Source: Chloroflexota bacterium
GTDB taxonomy: Bacteria; Chloroflexota; Anaerolineae; Aggregatilineales; Ch27
DNA length: 50,841 bases
Direction of reading: 5' to 3'
NCBI GenBank assembly: GCA_019873685.1
Contig: JAIOAT010000021.1
Span: 1 to 50,841, forward strand
Under the pieces are notes generated by a model that ran no database searches, was not told the origin of the DNA, and saw only the letters and a list, made by a program, of their open reading frames with translations. The number at the start of each line of letters is the position of its first letter. The first letter of the stretch is position 1. Shown here piece by piece: positions 25,837-33,283 of this stretch. Position numbers and translations under genes: made by a program.

Positions 25837-26790
25837 GTGATCGTTACAACAGCGCAGTTGTTCAAAGTTGCTTACGGGCGCTTTGCCGTCGGGGCGTACA
25901 ACATCAACAACCTGGAGCAGACGCGCGGCCTGTTCCAGGGCAACATCGATTCCAAAGCCCCGTTCATCATCCAGATCTCCAAAGGCGCGCGCAAGTACGC
26001 CGGCGTCAAGATGCTGGAAGGCATGATCCGCGCCGCGCAGGAGGAGTTCCCGGCGGCTGTCTTTGCCGTGCACATCGACCATGGCGACGAGGCGACCTGC
26101 TATGACGCCATCGATTCGGGCTTCTACAGCTCGGTGATGATCGACGCCTCGCACGAGCCATTCGAGAAGAACATCGAGATCACCCGCCGCATTGTTGAGC
26201 GCGCCCATGCCAAGGGCCTGAGCGTGGAGGCTGAGCTGGGGATGCTGGGCGGCGTGGAAGAAGATATCGCCGTGGACGAAGGCAGCGCCTTCCTGACCGA
26301 TCCTGACCAGGCCGTCGAATTCGTGGAGCGCACCGGTTGCGATAGCCTGGCAGTGGCTATCGGCACCAGCCATGGCGCCTACAAGTTTAAGGGCGCTCAG
26401 GGCGTCCGCTTTGACCGTCTGGCCCAGATTCAGGCCAAGTTGCCTGGCTTCCCGCTGGTGATGCACGGCTCGTCCTCCGTCCCGGCGGAAGAGGTGGCCC
26501 GCATCAATGCCGCCGGCGGCAAGATTGATCCATCCGCCAAGGGCGTCAACGAGGATGATTTCGCCAAGGCTGTGCCGCTGGGCGTGACCAAGGTCAACAT
26601 CGACACTGATGGCCGGCTGGTGTGGACGCGCGTCCATCGCGAATACTTCCGCGATCACCCGGAGCAGTTCGACTTCCGCAAGCCGGGCGAGGTGTTCATG
26701 AAGGAATATGCGGCCTTCATCGCCCACAAGAACGAAAAGCTCGGCTCCGCTGGCAAGCTCGATCTGGTCATGAAGGAACTGGGGCTGTAG
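25837..26790 (+). CDS. fba: Class II fructose-bisphosphate aldolase (ketose-bisphosphate aldolase)
   Basis: Zinc-dependent aldolase cleaving fructose-1,6-bisphosphate to glyceraldehyde-3-phosphate and dihydroxyacetone phosphate; glycolysis and gluconeogenesis, cytoplasm. 317 residues, a TIM barrel. Zinc and catalytic positions visible: HIDHGDEATC, SVMIDASH, VEAELGMLGGVEED, the GTSHGAYK loop, MHGSSSVP (usually HGASSVP) and KVNIDTDGRL, which binds phosphate. Start GTG 25837 follows a strong AAAGGAG. The related tagatose-bisphosphate aldolases share these motifs; fructose-bisphosphate is the likelier substrate because no tagatose or hexitol genes lie nearby. Single-gene unit bounded by terminators. 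Confidence 0.9.
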   Translation: MIVTTAQLFKVAYGRFAVGAYNINNLEQTRGLFQGNIDSKAPFIIQISKGARKYAGVKMLEGMIRAAQEEFPAAVFAVHIDHGDEATCYDAIDSGFYSSVMIDASHEPFEKNIEITRRIVERAHAKGLSVEAELGMLGGVEEDIAVDEGSAFLTDPDQAVEFVERTGCDSLAVAIGTSHGAYKFKGAQGVRFDRLAQIQAKLPGFPLVMHGSSSVPAEEVARINAAGGKIDPSAKGVNEDDFAKAVPLGVTKVNIDTDGRLVWTRVHREYFRDHPEQFDFRKPGEVFMKEYAAFIAHKNEKLGSAGKLDLVMKELGL

Positions 26791-26816
26791 GCAACGCAGC
26801 GCGAAGGCTATTGCGG

Positions 26817-26853
26817 GGTGGGCCTGGCCAGGGCGGCAGGCCCACCTTTGTTT
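26817..26853 (+). terminator. terminator after fba
   Basis: Perfect 10-bp stem GGTGGGCCTG (26817-26826) / CAGGCCCACC (26837-26846) with a 10-base loop and a TTTGTTT tail, between the convergent fba and DinB-like genes. The T-tract lies on the fba side only. Confidence 0.8.
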
Positions 26854-26871
26854 CCCGAGCCAGAAGTGTGC

Positions 26872-27333
26872 TCAGGCTTGCAGGAGACTGCGCCGCCAGG
26901 CCTCGATTGGCAGGCGATGTTCCCGGTAGTGCCCGTAAAAGGTGGCCAGCAGTCCCCAGGGCGGCTGCCCGCCTTCCCAGACCGCCCACAGTGGATCTGC
27001 CGGGTCTTCCGGCAGGGCGCGTAATTCATCCATCAGACGGGCATAGATCGCATCGAACTCGGCCAGCACATCCTCCAGCGGCCGGTCACGGTTGGCAGTG
27101 TAAGTGCGGGCATTGAACTCCTCGATGTAGGCATCCCAGCCGCCGCCGGGCGGGATGGGCAACGCCTCACCCCGCCACGCCATCTCCAGCCAGCCGAGCA
27201 GATCGCGCTCCCAGGCGGTGATGTGGGCCAGAATGTCCTTGATCGTCCAGTCATCCATCACCCGCGGAACGGTCATCTGTGTTGCGTTCAGCCCGGCGAT
27301 GGTCTGCTCAAAAGCGGCGCGTTCTTCGGCCAT
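26872..27333 (-). CDS. DinB-like / ClbS-DfsB-type four-helix-bundle protein
   Basis: 153-residue protein that fits the DinB-like four-helix bundle superfamily (YfiT/ClbS type). Features are an N-terminal helix EERAAFEQTIAGL, a middle WTIKDILAHITAWERDLLGWL with a candidate metal-binding His, and a last helix with FYGHYREHRLPIEAWR that gives two further His. Members include thiol-dependent transferases and the colibactin-resistance cyclopropane hydrolase; most are unassigned. No signal peptide and no clear ribosome-binding site before ATG 27333. The neighbours (aldolase downstream, opp genes upstream) say nothing about its substrate. Family call is reasonable; activity unknown. Confidence 0.7.
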   Translation of the reverse strand: MAEERAAFEQTIAGLNATQMTVPRVMDDWTIKDILAHITAWERDLLGWLEMAWRGEALPIPPGGGWDAYIEEFNARTYTANRDRPLEDVLAEFDAIYARLMDELRALPEDPADPLWAVWEGGQPPWGLLATFYGHYREHRLPIEAWRRSLLQA

Positions 27334-27410
27334 ACGCGCCAGGATAACGGCTTTGGTCAGTTGGCCGGTTATGGGTAATCCCCCCCTTCAATCAAGTTGC
27401 CTGCTTCTTG

Positions 27411-27458
27411 CTGCCAGCACTGCAGCGCGTCGCCGGAAGGCGGCAGTTTGCTGCTGGC
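27411..27458 (-). repeat. long imperfect hairpin after oppC
   Basis: TGCCAGCA (27411-27418) pairs perfectly with TGCTGGCA (27451-27458). Inside are ACTGC/GCAGT and an apical CGCC-GGAA-GGCG stem with a GGAA tetraloop. It lies between the oppC stop and the DinB-like gene. No T-tract follows on either strand, so it may protect the 3' end of the opp transcript rather than terminate. Confidence 0.35.
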
Positions 27459-27512
27459 ATGTCACGCTCCGCGCGGACGGTCCGAGTCGGTGCTATGTGG
27501 CGTTGTGGCGGC

Positions 27513-28400
27513 TCACTGGCGGGTTGCGGTGCGCGGGTCGAGCACATCGCGCAGGCCGTCCCCCAGCAAGTTGAAGCCCAGCACGCCCAGCATGATGGCC
27601 AGGCCGGGGAAGAGCATCAACCAGGGCGCGGTTTCCGCCAGGCTGCGGCTCTCGCTGAGCATCAGACCCCAGGACGGTTCCGGCGGCTGGGTGCCCAGAC
27701 CCAGAAAGCTCAGCCCGGCCTCCGTGATCAGCGACCAGGAGAGGGCCAGGCTGACCTGCACGATCAGCGGCGCCATGGTGTTGGGCAGCACGTGGCGGAA
27801 GAGAATGCGCCGCTCACTGATGCCCAGGCAGCGGGCCGCCGTGACAAAATCCATCTCCTTGAGGGAAAGCACCGGGCCACGGGCCACGCGGGCGAAGATC
27901 GGCGTGTAGACCACAGCGATGGCGAAGACGGTGTTCTGCAGGCCCGGTCCCAGCACCACAACTACCAGCAACGCCAGCAGCAGGGTGGGGAAGGCGAAGA
28001 AGATATCCATGACTCGCATGATCACGTTGTCGACCTGGCCGCCAATGTAGCCAGCTACGATACCCAGCAGTGTCCCGACAGTGCTGGCCAGCAACACAGA
28101 GAACGCCGCCACCTGGAGCGAGTTGGCTCCACCGCGCATCAGGCGGCTGGCCAGGTCACGCCCGAAGAGATCGGTGCCCAGCAAGTAGGTGGCGCTGGGG
28201 CCGGTCAGGCGGTCGCGCGGGTGCTGTTCCAGGGGCGGGTAAGGCGTCAGGCCGAGGATGCCAAGCAGGCCGGTCAGCACAAAGAGGCTGATCAACACCA
28301 GCCCCACCGCGCCGCTGCGGTTGGCGATCAGACGGCGCCACAGGGCGGGTCTCCGGCCGGTACGTAGCTCGGTGGTAATGGCTTCAGGCTTTGCGATCAT
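27513..28400 (-). CDS. oppC: Peptide/nickel-type ABC importer permease (OppC/DppC)
   Basis: Second membrane subunit of a dipeptide/oligopeptide-type importer. 295 residues: cytoplasmic N-terminus, first membrane helix (about 25-47), an extracellular segment with the typical LGTDLFGRDLASRLM motif, then a permease domain (about 85-280) with five helices. Its coupling loop reads EMDFVTAARCLGISERRILFRHVLPN, which contacts the ATPase. It overlaps the 3' end of oppB by 17 bp, so translation is coupled. No ATPase gene (OppD/OppF) follows; the next gene is DinB-like after 180 bp. Confidence 0.93.
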   Translation of the reverse strand: MIAKPEAITTELRTGRRPALWRRLIANRSGAVGLVLISLFVLTGLLGILGLTPYPPLEQHPRDRLTGPSATYLLGTDLFGRDLASRLMRGGANSLQVAAFSVLLASTVGTLLGIVAGYIGGQVDNVIMRVMDIFFAFPTLLLALLVVVVLGPGLQNTVFAIAVVYTPIFARVARGPVLSLKEMDFVTAARCLGISERRILFRHVLPNTMAPLIVQVSLALSWSLITEAGLSFLGLGTQPPEPSWGLMLSESRSLAETAPWLMLFPGLAIMLGVLGFNLLGDGLRDVLDPRTATRQ

Positions 28401-29349
28401 AGGAGATTCGCGGGTCGATTGCGGCGTAGATCACGTCCACGACCAGGTTAATGACGACGAAATTCAGCGCGACGAACAGGGTCACTCCCTGGATGAGAGC
28501 GTAGTTGCGCTGGGAGATGGCCCCTACCGCCAGCCGGCCAATGCCCGGCAGGGAGAAAATCTGCTCGACGATGAACGCCCCGCCCAGCAGGTAGCCGATC
28601 TCCACGCCGATCAGGGTCACGACCGGGATCAGGGCGTTGCGCAGTGCGTGCACCAGCACAACGCTGCGTTCCCGCAGGCCCTTGGCCCGCGCTGTGCGCA
28701 CATAATCGTCCCCCAGCACCTCCAGCATGGATGAGCGAGTCATGCGCATGACTGACGCTGCAAACGAGAAACCCATGGCGAAGGCGGGGAAGATCAGTTG
28801 TTGCAGGTTCAACACCGGGTCTTCGTGGAAGTCCACATAGTTGCCGGAGTTGGGCAGTATTCCGAAGACGACTGATAGCACGTAAATTATCAGCGTCCCC
28901 AGCAGGAAGTTGGGGACGGACAGCCCCAGCATGGAGATAATGCGGCCAAAGAGATCGAGCAGGGAATTGTGACGGATCGCGGCCATAATGCCGATGGGCA
29001 GGCCGATGATCAGGGCGATGGCGACAGATAGAAAGGCCAGTTCCAGTGTGACCGGAAAGTGGTTGAGGATGAGCTTGGTCACTTCCTCGCCGTGCCGCAC
29101 GGAATAGCCCAGGTTGCCGCGCAGGGCGTTGCCCAGCCAGGAGAAGTACTGTTCGACGATCGGCTTATCCAGGCCAAAGTACTCTTCCAGGGCGGCGCGT
29201 TGCGCCTGGGTCAGCATCCCGGCTTCGGTGCCAAGCATGGCCGTGATCTGATCGCCGGGGACCATGCGGATGGCCAAAAAGACCAGGATCGACACGCCCA
29301 GCAGTGTTGGGATAAAGGCAATGATGCGGTTGACCAGGTAGCGTAGCAT
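28384..29349 (-). CDS. oppB: Peptide/nickel-type ABC importer permease (OppB/DppB)
   Basis: First membrane subunit of the importer. 321 residues with six membrane helices. The N-terminus YLVNRIIAFIPTLLGVSILVF is the standard OppB opening, followed by the soluble AALEEYFGLDKPIVEQYFSWL segment. The coupling loop EVLGDDYVRTARAKGLRERSVV carries the EAA-type motif that meets the ATPase. The start ATG lies 100 bp after the oppA stop, across a long hairpin. Substrate cannot be set from the permease; the binding protein suggests peptides. Confidence 0.93.
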   Translation of the reverse strand: MLRYLVNRIIAFIPTLLGVSILVFLAIRMVPGDQITAMLGTEAGMLTQAQRAALEEYFGLDKPIVEQYFSWLGNALRGNLGYSVRHGEEVTKLILNHFPVTLELAFLSVAIALIIGLPIGIMAAIRHNSLLDLFGRIISMLGLSVPNFLLGTLIIYVLSVVFGILPNSGNYVDFHEDPVLNLQQLIFPAFAMGFSFAASVMRMTRSSMLEVLGDDYVRTARAKGLRERSVVLVHALRNALIPVVTLIGVEIGYLLGGAFIVEQIFSLPGIGRLAVGAISQRNYALIQGVTLFVALNFVVINLVVDVIYAAIDPRISYDRKA

Positions 29350-29379
29350 GGCACCATCCGGGATAGGAAGTTGTGATCA

Positions 29380-29423
29380 GGGGAGCGGCGTGCGCTCCGC
29401 GGCACGGGTTGACGCCGCTCCCC
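29380..29423 (-). repeat. 12-bp-stem hairpin between oppA and oppB
   Basis: GGGGAGCGGCGT (29380-29391) pairs perfectly with ACGCCGCTCCCC (29412-29423), 20-base loop. There is no T-tract on the - strand side, so it is probably an mRNA-stabilising or processing hairpin that lets the binding protein be made in excess of the permeases, as in other importer operons. Confidence 0.6.
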
Positions 29424-29449
29424 TTCCAGTTCAGGCGGATTCCGGCAGG

Positions 29450-30973
29450 CTAGCGTTCCAGCGAGACTTCATACAGGAAGTACAGCGCGTCGTTGGCGAT
29501 CGGCTCCCAGCCCTTCACGTATGGCTGGTAGGCGGTGTACTTGTACCCGGCATAGAGCCAGATCCAGGGCGACTTCTCGGTGAGCTGGCGTTCAAGCTCG
29601 TGGAAGATTTCCAGGCGCTTGGCGGGGTCGGTCTCCCGCTGGCCCTGCTTCATCAGCGAGTCCAGTTCGTCATCGACATACCCGGCCACCTGCTCGAAGC
29701 GCGCGCCGTACTGCCAGTAGCGGGCGTACATGGTGTACGGGTCGGTGCGGCCACCGTTGAGGGCGACGCAGGCGGTGAAGTCTGCAGCCAGCCAGCGGTC
29801 AACGTACACGCTCAGCTCCAGCGGCTCGATCTCAACCTTGATGTTGATCTCGGCCAGCTGAGCCTGGATGCTCTGCGCCTCAGAGAGCGCGGTGGGCGGC
29901 TCGGCGTTGGCGACCATCACCGGCAGGGTGAAGCCATCCTGCAGGCCGACGGAAGCCAGCAACTCGCGAGCCTTCTCCAGGTCCTTTTCGTAGCAGAACA
30001 ATTCGCTGGTGGGCAGGGCAAAGGCAGGCATGGTCAGCGGGCCGGTCACACGACCCTCGCCGAGGGCAGCTGAGTCCACCACTTCCTGCCGGTCGATGGC
30101 GCAGGAGATGGCCTGCCGGACCTCCAGCTTGTCCAGCGGCTCAACAGCCGCGCGGAGCTGCAGGACGTGGTAGTCCAGCGCCGGCGTGCGGGCCAGCTTG
30201 ATGTTCGGGTCATCGATCAGGAGCGTGGCGACCAGCGGGTCGTTCATCATGGCGAAGTCGATCGTCCCGGCGCGGAGCGCAGCCAGGATCGAAGCTTCGT
30301 CAGGGATGATGCGGATTTCAACACCATCCACAAATGGCCCCTCGCCCCACCAATCCGGATTGGCGGAGAGCCGCGTCACTTCCTCAGGCACCCAGCTGTC
30401 CAGCTTGAACGGGCCGGTGCCGATGGCGGTGGTGGTCGGATCGCCGTTCTCAATCAGCTCGGAGGGCAGGATGGCCGCGTTGATGCTGGTCATCGCTGTC
30501 AGCAGGGGGACATCCGGCGTACTGAGGTGGAAGATCACGGTGTACGGATCGGGCGCTTCCATCGACTGGATGCTGACGTAGTTGGTTCGGGCCGCCGCGC
30601 CGGTGGCTTCGTCCAGAATGCGGGTGTAGGAGGCGATCACGTCGTCGGCGGTGAAGTCGGAGCCGTCATGGAACTTGACGCCCTCGCGCAGCTTGAAGGT
30701 CAGCGTCATGGCGTCATCGGCGAATTCCCAGCTTTCCGCCAGCGCCGGGGAGATCTCCAGATTGTGGTTGGTGATGACCAGCGGCTCGTAGATCATGTTG
30801 AGCAGCGCCAGGGAGGCAAAGGCGGTCTGGGTGTGCGGGTCGATGCCCGTGGCGTCAATGGCACGGGCCATGATCAGGGTATTGCCCTGGGCGTTCAGCG
30901 GCAGGGCAGCCCCCAGCAGGGCGATGACGATCACGACAACAGGGAAAATGTGGCGTATACGGCGTGACAACAT
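29450..30973 (-). CDS. oppA: Extracellular solute-binding protein family 5 (OppA/DppA-like)
   Basis: Captures peptide-like substrates and delivers them to OppBC. 507 residues from ATG 30973: signal peptide (about 1-27, ending PLNAQ), then the SBP_bac_5 fold with IDPHTQTAFASLALLNMIYEPL, LAESWEF, LREGVKFHDGSDFTADDV, GTGPFKLDSW and VRQAISCAIDRQ. I chose ATG 30973 because AGGAGGAGC precedes it by 7 bases; the frame runs open for ten more codons to 31003. There is no lipobox cysteine, which is odd for a single-membrane cell where such proteins are normally lipoproteins; it may be held by the uncleaved signal segment or released. Confidence 0.92.
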   Translation of the reverse strand: MLSRRIRHIFPVVVIVIALLGAALPLNAQGNTLIMARAIDATGIDPHTQTAFASLALLNMIYEPLVITNHNLEISPALAESWEFADDAMTLTFKLREGVKFHDGSDFTADDVIASYTRILDEATGAAARTNYVSIQSMEAPDPYTVIFHLSTPDVPLLTAMTSINAAILPSELIENGDPTTTAIGTGPFKLDSWVPEEVTRLSANPDWWGEGPFVDGVEIRIIPDEASILAALRAGTIDFAMMNDPLVATLLIDDPNIKLARTPALDYHVLQLRAAVEPLDKLEVRQAISCAIDRQEVVDSAALGEGRVTGPLTMPAFALPTSELFCYEKDLEKARELLASVGLQDGFTLPVMVANAEPPTALSEAQSIQAQLAEINIKVEIEPLELSVYVDRWLAADFTACVALNGGRTDPYTMYARYWQYGARFEQVAGYVDDELDSLMKQGQRETDPAKRLEIFHELERQLTEKSPWIWLYAGYKYTAYQPYVKGWEPIANDALYFLYEVSLER

Positions 30974-31115
30974 TGTTGCTCCTCCTGACCTAACCTTTAA
31001 CAAGGACGTAATAGTTTGTGAGCATCCGGTATAGCTCAGCGGTCAGACTGAAGGCGCTAACAACCTCCTCTCTATCCCCCGGGTAGATGGCGGCCTGGAC
31101 GGCGATTCATGCCGG

Positions 31116-31604
31116 TTATGCCCGGTCTCTTTGCTGGCACGGCTTCCAGAAGATCAACTCGGTGACATCCGGCAGCACATAGGCCGGGATGGCTCCGATT
31201 TGCTGGTAGCCGTGCCGCAGGTAAAACGCCTGGGCGCCGGTGTTGAAATCTGAGACGAGCAGGAACAGGTCGCGTCCCTCGCTGGCGGCCAGGCGTTCCG
31301 CCTCGGTCAGCAGCGCCGCGCCCAGACCCCGCCCGGAAACGTCCGGACGCACAGCGATCAGGCGGAGATAGGCGCTGCGGCCAAAGGCGCCGGTTGGCAT
31401 AATCCAGGCAAAACCGCAGGCAGCCGCCGCCTCGGTATCAACCGTGATGAGTGCCTCCTGCCGGTCGAGCGCCTGCGCCAGCATGCGCCGGGCTGCGGGC
31501 GCTTCCAGCCCGTAGCGCTGCATAAGGGGTAACCTGACCAGCCAATCGACCAGACCGGGAATCTCGGCGGCATCCAGCGTGCGAACTTTGTACATATTGC
31601 ACAT
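31116..31604 (-). CDS. GNAT-family N-acetyltransferase (copy 1)
   Basis: About 162 residues. GNAT fold with the acetyl-CoA loop in VRPDVSGRGLGAALLTEAERLAASEG and the late beta-strand/helix FLLVSDFNTGAQAFYLRHGYQQIG typical of the family; the ending LTELIFWKP is a common GNAT close. Substrate unknown. It is the last gene of the FemX-GNAT-FemX-GNAT unit. The frame is open to a TTG touching the femX stop (31631); ATG 31604 or ATG 31595 (MYKVRTLDAAE) are better starts, though none has a clear ribosome-binding site. Association with peptidoglycan enzymes suggests an amino-acid or cell-wall substrate, but that is inference. Confidence 0.85.
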   Translation of the reverse strand: MCNMYKVRTLDAAEIPGLVDWLVRLPLMQRYGLEAPAARRMLAQALDRQEALITVDTEAAAACGFAWIMPTGAFGRSAYLRLIAVRPDVSGRGLGAALLTEAERLAASEGRDLFLLVSDFNTGAQAFYLRHGYQQIGAIPAYVLPDVTELIFWKPCQQRDRA

Positions 31605-31627
31605 TTTACTGCTAACGCGGGTGTGAA

Positions 31628-32740
31628 TCAATCAAGCGACCGGGCTTGCTGCGGGGCGCTCCGGCGCCGCAGCCAGGCCAGCAGGCGCGGCATCAGCGAC
31701 TCATAGGCGCAGTAAAGGGCCGGGATTGGCGCGTAATCCCACGCCCCAATGTGCCGGGTGACTGTGCCGTTGAAGCCGCGCTTGAACTCGTAGACGCGCC
31801 ACAGGCGGTCCGATTCATCGAAGACATCCGGCGCGCCGCGCAGGTCGTAGAGGCGGTAACCGTGCTCCCTGGCCCAGCGCATGGCTGCCCATTGCAGGGC
31901 GTAGTTGGGCATCCGCTGGCGCTCTTCATTGCTGGAAGCGCCGTAGAAGTACCAGCACTTGGCCCCAAAATGAAGCAGGATCACATGGGCCAGCGGCTTT
32001 CCTTCGTATTCGGCGATCAGCGGGTGGGCCAGCCCAGCCTGCATGAAGCTGCCCCAGGCGTCAGCGTAATAGGCCAGCGGGCGGGTCAGGAATCCATCGC
32101 GCTCCCCGGTCAGCCGGTACAGCTCGTACAGCAGGGGCAGGTCGGCGAGGGTCCCGTCGCGGATGATGACGCCTTTCTTCTCCGCCGTGCGGACCTTGCG
32201 CCGTGTGCTCTGGTGCATGGCCATCAGCAGATCGTCTTCAGAGCGCGACAGATCAATGGTGATCGTGTTGCGGAACTGTACCTGACTGGCCGAAAAGCGC
32301 CAGCCACGGGCGCGAAGCCGATCGACCACGGCCAATCCAGCCGGGTCATCACGTGCCTCTTCTTCGCCGGGAACGCCGTAGCCAAGCGGCAGCTCCGGAT
32401 CGATCTTGAGCCAGATTGCCCTGCGCCGCCGGGCCAGAGTTTCCAGGTATTGCAGGACGGCCTCGACGAGCGCGATATTCGCGTAGTCAAGTGCAGGGCC
32501 GCAGGCGGCATACATGACCCGCAGCGGGCCGACACTCCGGGTGAGCACCTGCACCGCAGCAACGACCTGCCCATCCTGCTGGAAGGCGATTCGCTCCGGC
32601 GTCCAGCCGGTGGTGCGCCGCTTGAATTCCCCCCATTCCCAGGTTTGCTGGATGTGAGCGCAGGGCAGGGGGCGCAGCAGGGCGTTCCAGGCGTTGCCGT
32701 CGGCGATGGAGGTGACCGTCAGCGAGAGAGGGGCAGGCAT
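31628..32740 (-). CDS. FemX/FemAB-like aminoacyltransferase (peptidoglycan bridge type), copy 1
   Basis: 370 residues. FemABX proteins carry two GNAT-like domains and add amino acids from aminoacyl-tRNA to the lipid II side chain. Visible: the N-terminal half with IQQTWEWGEFKRRTTGW, LTRSVGPLRVMYAACGPALD and the basic STRRKVRTAEKKGVIIRDG at the domain junction. The C-terminal signature WYFYGASSNEERQRMPNYAL precedes QWAAMRWAREHGYRLYDLRGAP and the FKRGFNGTV ending. It lies 3 bp after the GNAT copy 2 stop, so is cotranscribed. The paralogue at 33284 shares the same signatures. Which amino acid is added cannot be read from the sequence. Some FemAB-like enzymes act on other targets, so the wall role is inferred. 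Confidence 0.88.
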   Translation of the reverse strand: MPAPLSLTVTSIADGNAWNALLRPLPCAHIQQTWEWGEFKRRTTGWTPERIAFQQDGQVVAAVQVLTRSVGPLRVMYAACGPALDYANIALVEAVLQYLETLARRRRAIWLKIDPELPLGYGVPGEEEARDDPAGLAVVDRLRARGWRFSASQVQFRNTITIDLSRSEDDLLMAMHQSTRRKVRTAEKKGVIIRDGTLADLPLLYELYRLTGERDGFLTRPLAYYADAWGSFMQAGLAHPLIAEYEGKPLAHVILLHFGAKCWYFYGASSNEERQRMPNYALQWAAMRWAREHGYRLYDLRGAPDVFDESDRLWRVYEFKRGFNGTVTRHIGAWDYAPIPALYCAYESLMPRLLAWLRRRSAPQQARSLD

Positions 32741-32742
32741 AG

Positions 32743-33279
32743 TTAGCGGGTGGCTTTCTCTGGTAGGCAGTCGGCGACGGTCTTGACAAAGTACACGCCG
32801 CTGACAGAAATGCCGCTTTCGGTCGTATACACCGCCGGATGGATGGCGAAGCCCAGGCCGATCTTGAGCGCGTAGTTGGCGGTTTTGTCCAGCGAAGACC
32901 AGGAGCGGACCTGATAGCAGCCCAGATCGCGGGCCAGTTCCAGCCCGGCGAGCTGCAGCGCACGTCCGATGCCGCGACGGCGAAAGCCTTCATCGACGGC
33001 AAAGGTGTAGACGAACAACTCCTCCAGCGGCGCGCCATCCGGCCCGCGGATGGGCGTCTCCACCCCGCCGCTCCATACGGTCGCCGGAGCGACAATTGGC
33101 TGGCGCCTGAGCGACAGATGCCCGACGACCTGCCCTTCCTCGATGGCGCCCAGCAGATGTAGCCCCTCGTGGAGCAGGCCGTGCTCATCAATGACCCAGC
33201 GCAACATATCCGTGCGCTCCAGGTGGGCGAAGCAGGCCAGCCACAGGTCATGGGTGGGAGTGAGCTTCAGGATAGGCAT
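32743..33279 (-). CDS. GNAT-family N-acetyltransferase (copy 2)
   Basis: 178 residues. GNAT core with LGAIEEGQVVGHLSL, then ELFVYTFAVDEGFRRRGIGRALQLAGLELARDLGC, where the R-R-x-G-I-G-R loop binds acetyl-CoA, and a following WSSLDKTANYALKIGLGFAIHPA, which replaces the more common NxxA-x-x-FY-x-x-GF close. Lies 4 bp after the upstream femX stop and 2 bp before the next femX start. Substrate unknown; only distantly like copy 1, so the two GNATs are not recent duplicates. Confidence 0.85.
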   Translation of the reverse strand: MPILKLTPTHDLWLACFAHLERTDMLRWVIDEHGLLHEGLHLLGAIEEGQVVGHLSLRRQPIVAPATVWSGGVETPIRGPDGAPLEELFVYTFAVDEGFRRRGIGRALQLAGLELARDLGCYQVRSWSSLDKTANYALKIGLGFAIHPAVYTTESGISVSGVYFVKTVADCLPEKATR

Positions 33280-33283
33280 GACG

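Noticed and set aside
31031-31060. tRNA-like D-arm sequence TATAGCTCAGCGGT upstream of oppA on the + strand
   Set aside because: It resembles a tRNA box A, but no T-arm (GGTTCGAATCC-like), acceptor pairing or plausible anticodon stem follows within 90 bases.
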